Shown here one piece after another: positions 47,431 to 60,551 of a stretch of DNA of 64,000 bases. The notes beneath the pieces were generated by a model. That model was not told the DNA's origin, did not search any database, and saw nothing but the letters and a program-made list of their open reading frames with translations. Each line of letters starts with the position of its first letter. The first letter of the stretch is position 1. This stretch comes from Persicaria tinctoria (Eukaryota > Streptophyta > Magnoliopsida > Caryophyllales > Polygonaceae), in NCBI GenBank assembly GCA_037127255.1, contig JBANSL010000004.1, forward strand, positions 70,764,627 through 70,828,626. Direction: 5' to 3'. The position numbers and the translations under genes are program-made.

Positions 47431-48271
47431 GCATTTTCAACAAGTCTGTTATTTGTTGGATTTTCGTGGAGTTTGTTCTTCTTTAAGTATTTTTAAGGTT
47501 TTGCCCTTTCTCTCTCGAGTCTTGGCATCGTATGATATTATGGGAAATTTTGTTCAACAGTTATGGTATGCTTTCAAAGAGCAATTAGACCCTCTTAGAT
47601 TTTGGCTTCTGATGAAAATTGCCACTAGAGCACATCGGATACATCATCAATGTAGTACTATCACAATTTGTTTCATCGTGGGATTTGTTTTTACCTTATT
47701 TGAGTAATTGTGTCCAATACAATGAACTCTATCACGCAACTGGTTCGTCAAAAAAACAAGAGGTGCTATGGTTTGACTCTGCCTCCATGGATGTTGAGCT
47801 TCCTTTAAGGCAAGCACCAAGCATACATTCTTAGGTGAGAATTTGGATGTGGATGTTTTATGAAAATAAGCCCACTTAATGATGTTTATTCCAAAGAAAT
47901 TTATGTGCATCTATTGATACAGAAATGATGAGTTCTCTTTATTTGTTCAAAAGTTCTTGCATGAACGTGTTCACCCATACAAATCTTGATCAGGAACTTC
48001 AAAATAAGTTGCATCGTTAGCTTAAAGCATATATCTCGTTTAATTGTTTGTATCACTAAACACAATGCATGATACATATCGTCAGAGGCTGATAGCAGAT
48101 GCCACGAGCCATTCTCGGTTGATACATCAACCACAAGGAGTCGCGAGGAGCGTGGAAGTTTAATCGATGGAGAACGAAAAGAGAGTGGATCCAATCCTCA
48201 ACACAAGCAGAGTCCATATAGGCCACACTCCTGACCACAAGCTTTTTTTTTCTTCTTCTTCTATGCATACT
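47431..48271. other. eL22 3' UTR and spacer
   Basis: The 3' UTR probably spans the first few hundred bases. Open frames at 47399-47707 and on the minus strand are not conserved-looking and overlap the end of the gene. Nothing else recognised. Confidence 0.5.
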
Positions 48272-48545
48272 TTTTATTTTTATTTATTAAGTAAAAATTC
48301 GACAAACGGTAAACTGTCAAACGTACAACATAAATACAGAAACAAGTGTAAGGACCAGACAACACAAACAACGAAAGATGAATCAAAGCAAACCTAAAAC
48401 TAGCAGATTAGGGACGTAAAATATGTACGAAGTAAAATATGTACGAAGCCAAACACCATCGTGAAATAGCACCGTTGGTCAACGATACTTCAAACACCCA
48501 TGTAGCCTGTAGGCAGTGAAGACGAATCTCCAAACAATCTATTCC
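48272..48545 (-). mobile_element. LINE 3'-tail family, copy 4
   Basis: On the minus strand this parallels 12150-12420: AGATTCGTCTTCACTGCC, then GGCTTCGTAC and a tail of GAATTTTTACTTAATAAA. It contains a 17-bp local duplication, AAAATATGTACGAAG, around 48418-48450. Boundaries approximate. Confidence 0.6.
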
Positions 48546-48698
48546 TACACTAAGTCTCCCTATACACACTACCATGATCTCAACCAATCCCGAATCCGAA
48601 TGCCAGAACTATCAACCATACATAATACATACTTTATTATTATTATTATTATTATTATTAATTCCTCTTTTCCCAATTATTACAATTTACAAATAATG

Positions 48699-48944
48699 TG
48701 TAATGTACCTACTCCTATATGATTAGTATGATCTATGGTTATAAATAGAAGTAAGGGATTGATATGGAGGACAAGCTTAATATGAATACATTCTATTTCT
48801 CCTCTATTTCTCTCATCTATCTCTTCCTCTCTTCTAACTGACTTTCCCTCATTCCCTTCCCTTTCTTCTGTTATTCCCTTTCTTGTTCTGTTACTCGACA
48901 ACCATCATCGTCGACTACCTCCCACACCATCTCAATACACTACA
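48699..48944 (+). repeat. 5' LTR of the Gypsy element
   Basis: 246 bp, starts TGTAATGTACCTACT and ends ACACTACA. It includes TATAAATAGAAG (about 48740), a likely TATA box, followed by a CT-rich stretch. Confidence 0.9.
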
Positions 48945-48985
48945 GTGGTACCAGAGCTCTTTCCGAGGGCAAGACGCGAGGCACC

Positions 48986-50767
48986 ATGGAAGACGGAACT
49001 CATTCAAAGACACTAGAGACTCAATTCGTGGAATTCAGAGATGACATGAAGGCGTTTGCGGCTTCAACACAACAATCAATTTCCGATTCTCAATCACGGA
49101 GGGACGAGCAGATCAGATTGATAGAGAATCAAGCCAGGCAATTGGATGAATTCAAGAAGTTCACAGAGGCTCAATGAGCTCAAATGGCGGAGCTAATTCG
49201 GAATCCGCCATTGCGAGACAAGGATCAAGAAAGCTTCGATTCAGGGGGACACCATCAGCCGAGGCAGGAACAACAATCAATGATGGGATCCGGGCCACCT
49301 GAGAGGGAGATTCACGGTCGCCATCAACAGGCCAACACGGGAGTGAATGTGGGAATAGGTTCCACTTCCAACTGGTCAACTAACAGCATGAGAAGCAGTA
49401 GATTACCGAAACTGGATTTTCCATGTTTCGATGGAAAGAAGCCGCGAAGTTGGATAAGAAAGGCAGAATTTTTTTCTTCAATTTTTGCGATTCCTGATGC
49501 GCAAATAGTGGAAATTGCTGCTATGTACCTCAATGATAGAGTCGATATCTGGTTGCAGGGCTACCCGATTCACAAGCCTCGTGTGAAATGGACTGATTTT
49601 TGCGAGGATTTGTGTGCAAGATTCGGTGAAAGGTGGGAAACAGAAATTGTTGCAAATTTCTACAAACTTGAACAGTCTAAAGATCTTAAGGACTATATTG
49701 AGAAGTTTGAGGATTTGAGGGCAGGTATGCGGTCCTTTAATACACATCTCACTGAATCTTACTTTGTTTAAAGTTTTATAAGCGGGTTGAGACCTGAGAT
49801 TAGATCTTTGGTGCAATTGGGAAATCCTTCTTCGATGTTGTCTGTATTTGATCAGGCAAGATTGCACTATAGAGCTGTACATGCTTTGCTAAGGATGACC
49901 AAGAACACCGGGAAACTGGGTGCTACTGGAGGTTCAAGTGCTAAGCCTCCTTGGTACCGGGATCAGGTCTTCAAAGGGGATGTTAAAGATAGTAATCCAG
50001 GCCTGAAGTCAGTTACAAATCAGATGTCAGAATTGAGCCTCAAGAAAACTCAGGATCTGAAAAAGGGGCTATGTTTCAAGACTCAGACTCTGCACAACTT
50101 GATTGCTCAGGAGGTGGAGGATGAGAATACATAACGGTTACTACCACCAAAATGGAATGATGAAGATGGAGATGGGCCTGAAGTTTTTGTTCATGCCTTG
50201 ACAAGCGGGGAATCAGGCACGACAATTAGGGTCAAGGGTTCCATGATGGGCAGGGAAGTGACTATAATGATTGATAGTGGTGCAACCTACATCTTCTTGG
50301 ACATTAGTCTTGCCAAATCTGTTGGTTTTGAAATTCGCAAAACAGGATTGATGGTGGTTAACACCTTAGCAGGGAAGATGATGAGTGATAGAGTTTGCAA
50401 GGGTTGTGAGTGGGAGATGAAAAGAAGCAGATATGTTTATGATATCAGATTACTCAACATGGCGGGTAGTGAAATGATTTTGGGTGTTGTCTGGCTAGCA
50501 AAGTTCAATCCTGTGCTATTTGACTTCTTAGCAGTTCAAATTTCCTTTCTAAAAAATGGGAAGAAAGTGGCGATCAAGGGAATTAAAGATGAGTTGGAGT
50601 CACCTGAAGCTAGCATTCGAATGCTTTCGAGGAAGGAATTATGCAACCTGGTGGGATCTGAGAATCAGGTTTGGACTGCCCATGTATCACAGGCACTACA
50701 GGTTGGTGTTGTGTCTGTAGCAAGTGGGGATTGTCATCCTAGCATTGAGGAGGTACGTTTTGGCTAA
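48986..50767 (+). pseudogene. Gypsy gag and protease, interrupted
   Basis: One reading frame with in-frame stops at 49175-49177, 49769-49771 and 50132-50134. The N-terminal part has a coiled-coil-like Gln/Arg/Glu stretch. The retrotransposon gag core is LDFPCFDGKKPRSWIRKAE through FGERWETEIVANFYKLEQ. An aspartic protease with IDSGATYIFLD follows. No CCHC zinc knuckle was seen. A frameshift near 50745-50765 separates this from the reverse-transcriptase frame. Confidence 0.85.
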
Positions 50768-51803
50768 CTTTGCTGATGTATTTGCTGGACCTAAGGATCT
50801 TCCTCCTATCAGAGGGCATGAACACTCCATTGCTCTTAAAGAAGGTACTCTTCCTCTTGCCAGTAGGCCATATAGGTATGCTTATTTTCAAAAAGCTAAA
50901 ATAGAGAAACAAGTTTCAGATATGTTGAAAACTGGGGTTGTTCAACCCAGTCATAGTCCATTTGCATCTCCTGTGTTGTTAGTAAGAAAAAAGGATGGGA
51001 GTTGGAGGATGTGCATTGACTACAGGAGGTTGAATGATGCAACCATTAAGGACAAATTCCCTATTCCCCACATTGAAGATTTACTGGATGAACTAAGGGG
51101 TGCTTCTATTTTCTCTAAATTGGATCTCAGGTCTGGGTATCACCAAGTGAGAATGTTGAACAAGGATGTTGAGAAAACAACCTTTAGGACTCATCATGGC
51201 CATTATGAGTTCAAAGTGATGCCATTTAGTTTTACAAATGCCCCAGCAACCTTCCAAAGTCTCACAAATGCAGTTTTTAGTGAAGTATTGAGGAAGTTTG
51301 TTTTCGTTTTCTTTGATGATATATTGGTGTATAGCAGTTCAGTGGAGCAACATGTGCATCATTTGAACACTGTGTTACTTACTTTGAGAAAACACCAACG
51401 GTTTGCAAAGAGGTCCAAGTGTGAATTCAGGCAATCTCAGGTGGAATACCTTGGGCATATTATCTCTGGTGAGAGAGTAGCTACTGATCCAAAAAAGATT
51501 GAAGCTATTATGCAATGGCATGTTCCCTCTTTCTTAAAATCCTTGAGAGGATTTTTGGGGTTATCGGGATATTACAGGAGGTTCATCAAAGGGTATGGCT
51601 CTGTGGCTAAGCCACTCACTGATTTGTTAAAGAAAGATGCTTTTACTTGGTCTAGCACTCTAGAGAGAGATTTTGTAGAGTTGAAAACTCTCTTAACATC
51701 ACCTCCTGTGTTGGGTATGCCTGATTTTTCCAAACAATTTGTGGTTGAAGCTGATGCATGTGACATGGGTATTGGTGTTGTATTGATTCAGGAAAATAAC
51801 TAG
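50768..51803 (+). pseudogene. Gypsy reverse transcriptase and start of RNase H
   Basis: The open frame covers the RT: SPFASPVLLVRKKDGSWRMC, DYRRLND, FSKLDLRSGYHQVR, FFDDILVYS (catalytic Asp pair kept, with Phe before it), and the connection region LGFLGLSGYYRRF-like. It ends just inside RNase H at VVEADACDMGIGVVLIQ, where foreign DNA begins. Confidence 0.9.
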
Positions 51804-53216
51804 TATAGCAATAAGCAAGAGGTCGATCCCATAGGGAAAGTTATAACTCAAGTGTAATTCAGGTGTCAATCAAAGTAACCAATTTGGGGGGGGGGGGGGG
51901 GGGGGGGTTTGTGTGTGAAAGTTCCGCCTTGTATCAAAGCGGAGTAAAGAAGCAAAGTAAATGGATTTGTTTTAGACAATTAGGAGAAGCAATTCTACCT
52001 ACAATTTTCCACTTTATTGGATTGAAGCGATCCTTGTAACTTCTTCTCGTCCTATTAAGTTTCCTATGAATGCCCTTGTCCCGACCTAATATAGTTACTA
52101 GTCCAACCAGTCCTAGCAACCCTTATCAATCGAATAGTCCCTAAAGAAGGATTTAACCCAATTGATAGCTTTAAGTTCAGAGATTAACCAAGGTATTTGC
52201 AGTCCCTAAAGAGGGATTTAACAACACATTCAACTTCCTACTCATTCAATTAGTTCAACCAGCCCTAAAGGAACAAGTTTGCCACTTAGGTTAAGGTTCA
52301 AAACCAGGAATCTACAAAACCTTAGCAATTGAATTGATTCTAACTAGTTGCGCGGGCTAGATAGAATAAAACAATAGACAATCAAACACAAATAAGTTGA
52401 AGCATTCAAATATAGGAAATAAAGAACGGGAATTAGAAACTCACAATCAATCCAAATAAAGCTTCAAATTGCTGGCAGAATAGATGAGTTTAGTTCCTCA
52501 TGGAAGACATCGCTTAAAATCTCTAAAGTGTCTGATGAAAGAATAGAATAGAAGTAATGAAAATAACATAAAACTTGGCCTTTTAAATCATCCAAAGTCG
52601 GTCATAAAATAAAGTAATAGATCTAGGGTTTTAATATTTAAAACGCCGCGCACAAGCGCTGACGACCAATGCTGGGGCGCAGCATATATGTTGCGGCCGC
52701 AACATACTGTTTCTTCGTACCCCGCTGCAGCGGCCCTGGCGGCGGCCGCGGCATGCATGCTGCGGCCGCGGCATATTGTCTTTCACGGAAAATCTGCTTT
52801 GAATTTTCTCTTCTTGTCAACAGGAAAGTTGTAGTTCTTTGAAAGATTTTTCTAACGAATGGTCATAATAGTCAATCGGACTACCTAGGCCTCCAGAAAG
52901 TGTAAAACAAGTTCAGCATGTCTGGCGACAACTTCTGCAGACTTGTTCTTCGTTTAGGTCCGCTTCTTCTTCTCAGGACCTCTTGAGATCTTCATGTAAG
53001 CTTCTCCGATTAACTAGAAATTCTCGTCTAATGCGTTAACAACTCCTGTCTCATCATCGGATCCACGATTACCTGAAATAATCAATAAAAGTGTGTAGAT
53101 TCCGACTCCACTAACATAGAGAGCAAATATGGTAATTGTACCTAATCAATCCGTGAAATGCATCTTAACTAAGCTAAATACAACCTATTATGCCTACCTA
53201 AATGCATGCTATCAGT
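51800..53216. mobile_element. 1.4-kb insert replacing the Gypsy RNase H region
   Basis: Gypsy homology stops at about 51800 and resumes near 53217 in the linker before integrase, so most of RNase H is missing. The ends are loosely inverted: CTAGTATAGCA on the left, TGCTATCAGTAG on the right. It contains a run of 22 G (51886-51907), repeated CCCTAAAG(A)AGGGATTTAAC phrases (near 52140 and 52205) and no protein domain. It is a nonautonomous element of unknown family or a rearrangement filler. Confidence 0.6.
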
Positions 53217-54615
53217 AGGGGACCACAATGTGCAACAATTGTTAGTGATTGCAATTGCTGATTCTAGTGGGAAATATTCAGTGAGCAAAGGCATTCTGAA
53301 GGTAGATTAGAGGGTGTATATTGGAGCCTCTATTGATCTTAAATCCAAGATCTTAAAAGCATTACATGAGGAACCATTGGGAGGGAATTCAGGGGTGCAA
53401 GGTACCTACTAGAGGGTTAAAAGTTTTTTCTTCTGGCCTAACCTCAAGAGAGACATTATGGATTTTGTCCTTTCTTGTGATATTTGCCAGAAAAGCAAGT
53501 CAGTAAGTGTTGCTTCACCTGGTCTGCTACAACCTCTCCCTATTCCTAGCACTCCTTTGGTCACACATCTCCATGGACTTTATTGAGAGGCTTTGCCCAA
53601 TATTCAAGGGAAGAACTCTATCCTAGTTGTGGTTGATCGATTAACTAAGTATGCACATTTTATAGGCTTATGTCATCCTTTTTCTACTCAGAAGATTGCT
53701 TCAATTTTCATGGAAAATGTATATCAGCTTCACGGGTTGCCTGAGAGTATTGTCTTAGATCGTGACAAGATTTTCCTCAGTTTTTTTTGGCAACATCTAT
53801 TCAAGGGTTTGGGCACAACCTTGCATATGAGTACAACCTACCACCCACAATCAGATGGCCATACTGAAAGGGTTAACCGATATTTGGAGACTTTTCTTAG
53901 ATGTATGTGTTCTGACCATCCAAAGAAATGGCACAAATGGTTGTTCCTAGACGAGTATTGGTATAACACCAACTACCACTCTTCTTTGAAGACAAGCCCT
54001 TACCAGGCTCTGTATGGGCACTCTCCACCAGTTCTTGGTCTCAATGTATTTCTGGGCACTCATAGGGATACATCAGAATGGTTCCAAGAACGCCAACACA
54101 TGCTCAACCGAATCAAGTTCCACTTGCACCAAGCTCAGGCGAGGATGAAGTTGTTTGCAGACCAGCATCGTTCTGATAGAGAATTCAAGGTTGGTGATCA
54201 GGTGTTTTTGAAGCTCCAGCCATACCGTCAGTCATCTGTTGTTGTGAGGGCAAATCTCAAGCTCTGTGCCAAGTTTTATGGACCCTTCAAGGTCCTTGCT
54301 CGAGTGGGATCAATTGCTTACAGATTGGAATTGCCACCATCAGCTGCTATCCATCCTGTGTTCCATGTCTCTCAATTGAAAATCAAGGTTGAGAGACAAC
54401 ATACATTGGCTCCTTCTCTACCAGTCACTAATGAGGAGGATGACATTGTTTGCGCCCCAGAGGCCATCCTTGATAGCAGGTTCACATATCTGAGCAACGG
54501 CGAACCAGTAACTGAATGGCTCGTCAAATGGAGCAACCTCGGCAATGAAGATGCTACCTGGGAGCATGCTAGCCACATACTACATCAGTTCCCTGATTTT
54601 TATCCTAAGCCTTGA
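53217..54615 (+). pseudogene. Gypsy integrase with C-terminal chromodomain
   Basis: Stops interrupt the first part (53217-53590), which contains the CDICQKSK half of the zinc finger. From 53593 an open frame of 340 codons covers the integrase core (VVDRLTKYAHF; LPESIVLDRDKIF; YHPQSDGHTERVNR) and a chromodomain-like end (TEWLVKWSNLGNEDATWE). The N-terminal catalytic region lies around the stop at 53580. The chromodomain places it among chromoviruses. Confidence 0.9.
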
Positions 54616-54642
54616 GACAAGGCTTTTTAAAGGGGGATGCAA

Positions 54643-54887
54643 TGTAATGTACCTACTCCTATATAATTAGTATGATCTATGGTTATAAATAGGAGTAAGG
54701 GATTGATATGGAGGACAAGCTTAATATGAATACATTCTATTTCTCCTCTATTTCTCTCATCTATCTCTTCCTCTCTTCTAACTGACTTTCCCTCCTTCTC
54801 TTCCCTTTCTTCTGTTATTCCCTTTCTTGTTCTGTTACTCGACAACCATCATCGTCAACCACCTCCCACACGGCCACACCCACTACA
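54643..54887 (+). repeat. 3' LTR of the Gypsy element
   Basis: 245 bp. It matches the 5' LTR except for about six substitutions and a divergent last about 20 bp before ACTACA. Confidence 0.9.
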
Positions 54888-55008
54888 TAATGTTGGTGAG
54901 TCAAGGTACGTTGCAGTTGTATATAACGACCAATGACAAAGCTAGAAAGTTTTCGGAGGGATGGCACGATTATAGTTATATTTGTTCAGTGTTATTTTGG
55001 ATTATAGC

Positions 55009-55976
55009 TGTTGAAACCGAGATTCGATATAACGAAAGTGATTTAATGCAGAAGCGAGAGATAAGAACAAGAAACTCAAAACAAACATGCAAGAGTAAGA
55101 ACAACACCAGAGTTTTTACGAGGTTCGGCAAAGAGATGCCTACGTCCTCGGGGCCTCAAGAACAGGCCGAATCCACTAGGTAATGTTCAACAGAGGGTTA
55201 CAATCAAGCAATGCAAAGATAAACACTAGATCTAGCATGTACGAGTTTCAGAGATACAAAAGGAAGAAGATCCCCCTGTGTGGGATGACCGGAGTTCGAA
55301 GATCTCTTCGAAACTCCCAAACCCTAGATCTCCAGACGTGAGACAAGCTGCAACCAAAGCCAGAAGCTTAGCCGCACCACCACCAGGAGATCACCGAGAG
55401 CAGCTAACGCCTTCGTCGTCAAAATCGTCGGGGAGGAGCTAGGAGAAAACCCTAGAAACCCTAGAAACCCTTTGAGAGCGTTTGAGAGGAGATGGAGGAG
55501 AGAGAGAGCTGAACTAAGGATCCAGAAGCTGCTAGCGAGCTTAAATAGCTAGGGCTTCGGATCTCAAGTGAAGCCAAGACAAAACGCAGCGCTTCACTTC
55601 CAATGGACAGGGCCGCCGAGCTTGCTTGCTGGAGAGATCGTTTGGGCTTGGGAATGGGCCTAAAAGCCCACATCCGGGTAAGTTCCTCCCACACTTATAT
55701 CATACATATTATACATACATTATATAGACTATAGGTTATACATTATCACTCCACAAGTATGTACTAGACTCGTTAGAGGATCAAGTCGATTTCTCGACTC
55801 AATACAACTCAGTCAAGTCTAATCATATCTTGTGCATCCACGTATATCCAAGCATATAATATATGTTATATGTATACTCATCATACACTCATACATGATT
55901 ACAAGCACATAACAATATTACATGTAACACATATGAAAGCAAGACATAGGGAAATATAACACATAGCATTACAACA
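55009..55976 (-). repeat. 3' LTR of the Copia element
   Basis: 968 bp; on the + strand it starts TGTTGAAACCGAG and ends TAGCATTACAACA. The 77-codon minus-strand frame found inside is present in both LTRs and is not a known protein. Confidence 0.92.
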
Positions 55977-56072
55977 AATCACCCTCTATTTTTCTAAGTC
56001 TTGCTCCAGGCAGACTATAACCTAAACATAGTGGACTCAAAGCCATCCGTCATCAGCCCAGACATGCAAGGA

Positions 56073-59000
56073 TCACCCATGGAAATCCTTCAAATGGAGG
56101 AAGTTCCTGCAGAACACAGATTTTTCATAAGGAACAATTTTAGTGCCAAAATCTGCAGGATTATACTTACCATCAATTTTCTTAACATGTATGACATTAT
56201 CTTCCACTTTCTCACGAATAAAATGGTATCTAACATCAATATATTTAGTACGCTCATGGTACATGGGGTCCCTGCAGAGATAGAGTCCACTTTGACTGTC
56301 AATGTGTAAGACAGAGGTGTAGTGCTTCCTCTCTATCTCCTTAAGGATACCTTGCAGCCAGATGGCCTCCTTGCAGGCCTTTGTAGTTGCTATGTACTCA
56401 GCTTCAGTGGATGAGAGAGCAACGATGGGTTGCTGCTGGGATTTCCAGGAAACACAATTGTCTGCCCATGTATACACATAGGAGGTAATAGATTTCCTGG
56501 TATCCTTGTTAGAAGCATAATCAGCATCCACAAAACCATGTAAGTTATAAGAGGAGGAGTGTTCAGCATATAACAAAGACAGGTTAGCAGTTCCAAGTAA
56601 GTATCTTAAAAGATATTTCATAGACACCCAGTGTTTTTCAGCTGGTTCAGACATGAACCTACTGAGAGTGCTAATAGCAAATGCAAGGTCAGGACGAGTA
56701 CAAATCATAGAGTACATCACTGAACCTACAGCAGCATCATAAGGAATGGATTTCATAATATTCAACTCAGCAACAGACAATTTTCCTTTTATTTTAGTGA
56801 GATCAAGATGAGCACCTAAAGGAATATTGTTAAACTTATCACCAGAAATATGAAATCTTTCAAGAACCTTATGCACATAGTCACACTGATGCAACCATAA
56901 CTTCTTATGCTTCCTATCTCTTATAATAGACATGCCTAAAATCTTTTTAGCAATGCCTAAGTCTTTCATGTCAAAATGCTTTTGTAAGTTCTTTTTAATA
57001 TCATGAATAGCATCAACAGATTTAGAAATCAGCAAGATGTCATCCACATATAAAAGCACAGGACTCTTATTGACACCCTTAAAGTATAAACATGTATCAA
57101 ATTTGCTTCTTTTAAACCCTAGACTGAACCTCATGCACTTGTCAAACTTGATATTCCATTGTCTAGGTGACTGTTTCAAACCATAGATGGATTTATTTAA
57201 CAAGCAAGCATGATTAGGATGCACAGAATCAATGAAGCCCTTAGGCTGTCTCATATAAATTGTCTCATCCAAGTCACCATGAAGAAAAGCTGTCTTAACA
57301 TCCATTTGTTCTAATTCAAAATCATAAACAACAGTCATGGCAAGCAACAGTCTCAAGGTTTTATATTTCACAACAGGAGCAAATATTTCATTGTAATTCT
57401 CACCGTCTCTTTGGGTAAAACCTTTAGCAACCAGTCTAGCTTTGTATCTAGGGGGGTCAGACTTAGAAATGCCATCTTTTAGCTTGTAGATCCATTTACA
57501 ATCAATTAATCTAGCATTCACAGGTTTAGGCACCAAAGTCCAGGTTTTATTCACCCTCATAGATTCTATCTCATCATTCATGGCATGTTTCCATTTAGCA
57601 GAGTGAATGCACTTCATAGCTTGTTCATAAGTTTCAGGAGTAAAGATCTTCACAACATCAGAAACTAAGCAAGCAAACTCAACAATGTTATTAATGAACC
57701 TTTTATTTGGTATAACAGTCCTAGGACTCCTATCCCTAGTCAACTGCCAATTAGTCAAGTCATGCCCTTCAGTGGCTGAAGAACTAGAGGTACCAGAACC
57801 AGACACATGCACAGAAATGACAACATCATCCTCATTCACGGAAATAGGAGAAGTAGAAGAGGAATTAGGTTCGTTATTTGCTTCCCCACCCAATTGGTGA
57901 GGTTGCACAACATCAATTTGCATATTATCAGAAACAGTAGCATCATTAGAAGTAGACAGAGAAGAATCATGAGTAGAGAGAGTAGAGGAAGAAGAGGGAG
58001 AAAAACCACTGTCAAACTCATCATCTGAATCAACATCATTGTGCTTAGGCACAAAGAATTGATCCTCTTGTACCTGCAAGTTAGCATATGAGATAACAGG
58101 AGAAGCTTTCTTAAAATGACATTCATGCTCATTGATAAAGACATTCCTACTCACAACAGTTTTATACACACGAGGTTGGACAAGAAGCAACTTATAACCC
58201 TTAACCCCTTCAGGATAACCCAATAGCACACATTTTTGGGACCTAGGATTAAGCTTACCTTGGTTAACATAAGAAAACACAGTTCAACCAAAGGGTTTGA
58301 TGTGGTCTAAGTTTGGCTTTCTTTTAGTCCATAACTCATAGGGAGTTTTAAAATCAATAACAGAGGAAGGTGTCCTATTTATCAGATAAGCAGCAGTCAC
58401 AACAGCTTCACCCCACAAACAATGTTTCAAACCAGAAGAGATAAGCATGCATCTAGCTTTTTCAAGGAGAGTCCTGTTCATCCTCTCAGCAGTACCATTC
58501 TGCTGGGGAGTTCCAGGAATGGTTAAGTGTCTCTTAATACCATTAGACTTGCAGTACTCATTGAACAAAGAATTACAGAACTCAAGGCCATTGTCAGTTT
58601 TTAAACATTTAACAGTAAGGCCAGTTTCATTTTCAACTCCAACTTTCCAGTTTTTAAAGGTTTCAAAAGCCTCATCTTTAGTTTTAAGCAAATAGACCCA
58701 CACCTTCCTACTGTAGTGATCAATGAGAGACATGAAATATCTCTTATGACCTACAGTAAGAACAGGAGAGGGTCCCCACAAATCAGAATGAATATATTCA
58801 AGAGGTGCAGCAGCAACATAAGATGAATGCTTAAAACCTTTTCTAGAATGCTTTCCTAGGATACAATTTTCACAGAGATCAATCATGCAAGGTTTGGAAT
58901 TGATTATGCCAGTTTTGTGAAGGTGTTCTAAGCCTTTATTGCCAATGTGACCTAATCTATTATGCCACAACATTGTATCATACAGAGACATAGTATGCAC

Positions 59001-60293
59001 AGAAGCAGTAAAGGCAGAAGCAGAATAATTCAAAACAGGAGTAGCCAACACTTCATAAAGACCCTTCTTTCTAAAGCATTTAATGTCAGGCTTCCCATTT
59101 ATAGAAATAATCCTAACACCATTGGAACTGGTCATATCATAGTGTAATTCTTCAAAAGAACTTTCAGAGAGCAAGTTTCTCCTTAAATCAGGAACCCATT
59201 TAACATCCTTAACAATTCTAATCACATTATCAAATATTTTTAAAGCAACAGATCCAACACCTTTAATTTTAAGAATAGAGTGATCACCCAACATGACAGT
59301 ACCAGCATCAAAACATTTAAGCTCAAAGAACCAAGATTTATGAAAGGTAGCATGCATAGTATACCCAGAATCCAAAATCCAAGTAGTAGAATCAGTGTCA
59401 CTTAATAATGCAAGAACTTCATGAGTAACATAAGGATGGGATTCACAAATAGCAGACACATTAGGTTTCTTACCAGCTTTAATATCCCTTTTCTTCTTAA
59501 AACAGTGTTTCTCAAGATGACCAGTTTTATTGCAGTAAGTACATAAAAGATGAGATTTATCAGGTTTTTCACCACTGGATTTATCAGAAGACACAGAACC
59601 AGATTTATTGTCTTTATTTTCCTGTTGCTTAGGTTTCCTATTGCCTTTGTACTTAGACTTCACCATAAGAACCTCATCTTTGTTTTCAGGTTTAGGGTCA
59701 GTCTTATTTCCATTCACAGCTTTAAACACTTTCAGATTTTCATTTTTCTGTATGATTGAGTCAATAAGCTCCTTTTGAGTCAACTTATTAGTACCATACT
59801 GAACAACATCAACAAAAGTAGTAAACTGTGCAGGCAAAGAATTAAGCAACAACACACACAATTGAGTCTCATCAACCTTGTCACCACATCTCTCCAGATC
59901 TTGGGTAATAGCCAATAATCTGTCAAGATTTTCAGCAAGAGTGCAAGTAGTAGACATTTTATAATTGAAAAGTTTGATGAAGAGATTTACCCTACTTGGT
60001 AGTGATTTTACCAAGTATAATTCTTCCAACCTTTTCCAAAGCTTTTCAGTAGTTGTGCAAGTAAGAACTTGCCTAGCCACTTCATCTGCGAGTCTCAACA
60101 TAATCTCACTGTGTGCTACTTTATCAAGACGTTTTAGATCCTTCTTTTTGTCTTCTTCGACATCTTCTACAGTGAGCACTTCATAGCAATTTTCTTTGAT
60201 TAATATGACCTTAATTTTTACCTGCCACATAGCAAAGTCGGTAGTGCCATTGAAGGGCTTTAAACGATAGGATTCACCCATGTTTATAGTCAA
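56073..60293 (-). pseudogene. Copia gag-pol polyprotein with a single in-frame stop
   Basis: One frame of 1406 codons from ATG 60293, interrupted only by TGA at 58284-58286. In order: UBN2-like gag, CCHC zinc knuckle at residues 251-264 (CTYCNKTGHLEKHC), protease with WILDSG (305-310), integrase zinc finger (WHNRLGH, then CENCILGK), integrase core (SDLWGP, LKTDNGLEF, GTPQQNGTAERMNR), then after the stop the reverse transcriptase (YKARLVAKGFTQ, YVDDILLIS) and RNase H (FVDADYASNKDTRKS, SSTEAEYIA). The stop falls between integrase and reverse transcriptase, so upstream products could still be made. Confidence 0.93.
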
Positions 60294-60551
60294 GAACTTA
60301 AAAACTTAACAAAACACAGTAAATCACGCAAAAGATTCAAGAAAACCTTCAACCTGAGAGCAGAGCACAGAATCGCAAACACACAAGCCTAGATCTAAGC
60401 AAACAAGGCAGTGGTATGTCGTGTAGGGGGGGTGCTGCACCAGCGATGTCGCCTTTTAGGTCAGCCCGAGGCCCTACACCCGTAACCTATCCCTAGAACT
60501 CAACAATGAGCCAGGAAATCGGAAACGCGACACTCAAGCTCTGATACCACT
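60294..60551 (-). other. Copia leader and primer-binding site
   Basis: About 250 bp of untranslated leader between the 5' LTR and gag, with the tRNA-Met-type primer site next to the LTR (60538-60549). Confidence 0.8.

Larger units (their letters stand above)
48699..54887 (+). mobile_element. Ty3/Gypsy LTR retrotransposon (chromovirus type), degenerate
   Basis: LTRs 48699-48944 and 54643-54887 (TG...CA) are flanked by a perfect TAATG duplication (48694-48698, 54888-54892). The primer-binding site TGGTACCAGAGC (48946-48957) resembles an initiator-tRNA-Met site; a purine tract, AAAGGGGGATG, precedes the 3' LTR. The order gag, protease, reverse transcriptase, integrase, chromodomain defines Ty3/Gypsy. 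The coding part is broken by stops, a frameshift and a 1.4-kb replacement. The LTRs differ at several positions and in their last about 20 bp. Confidence 0.93.

Noticed and set aside
55461..55694. 77-codon frame, repeated at 60995-61228
   Set aside because: Lies in both LTRs of the Copia element; duplication reflects the LTR pair, not a conserved gene.
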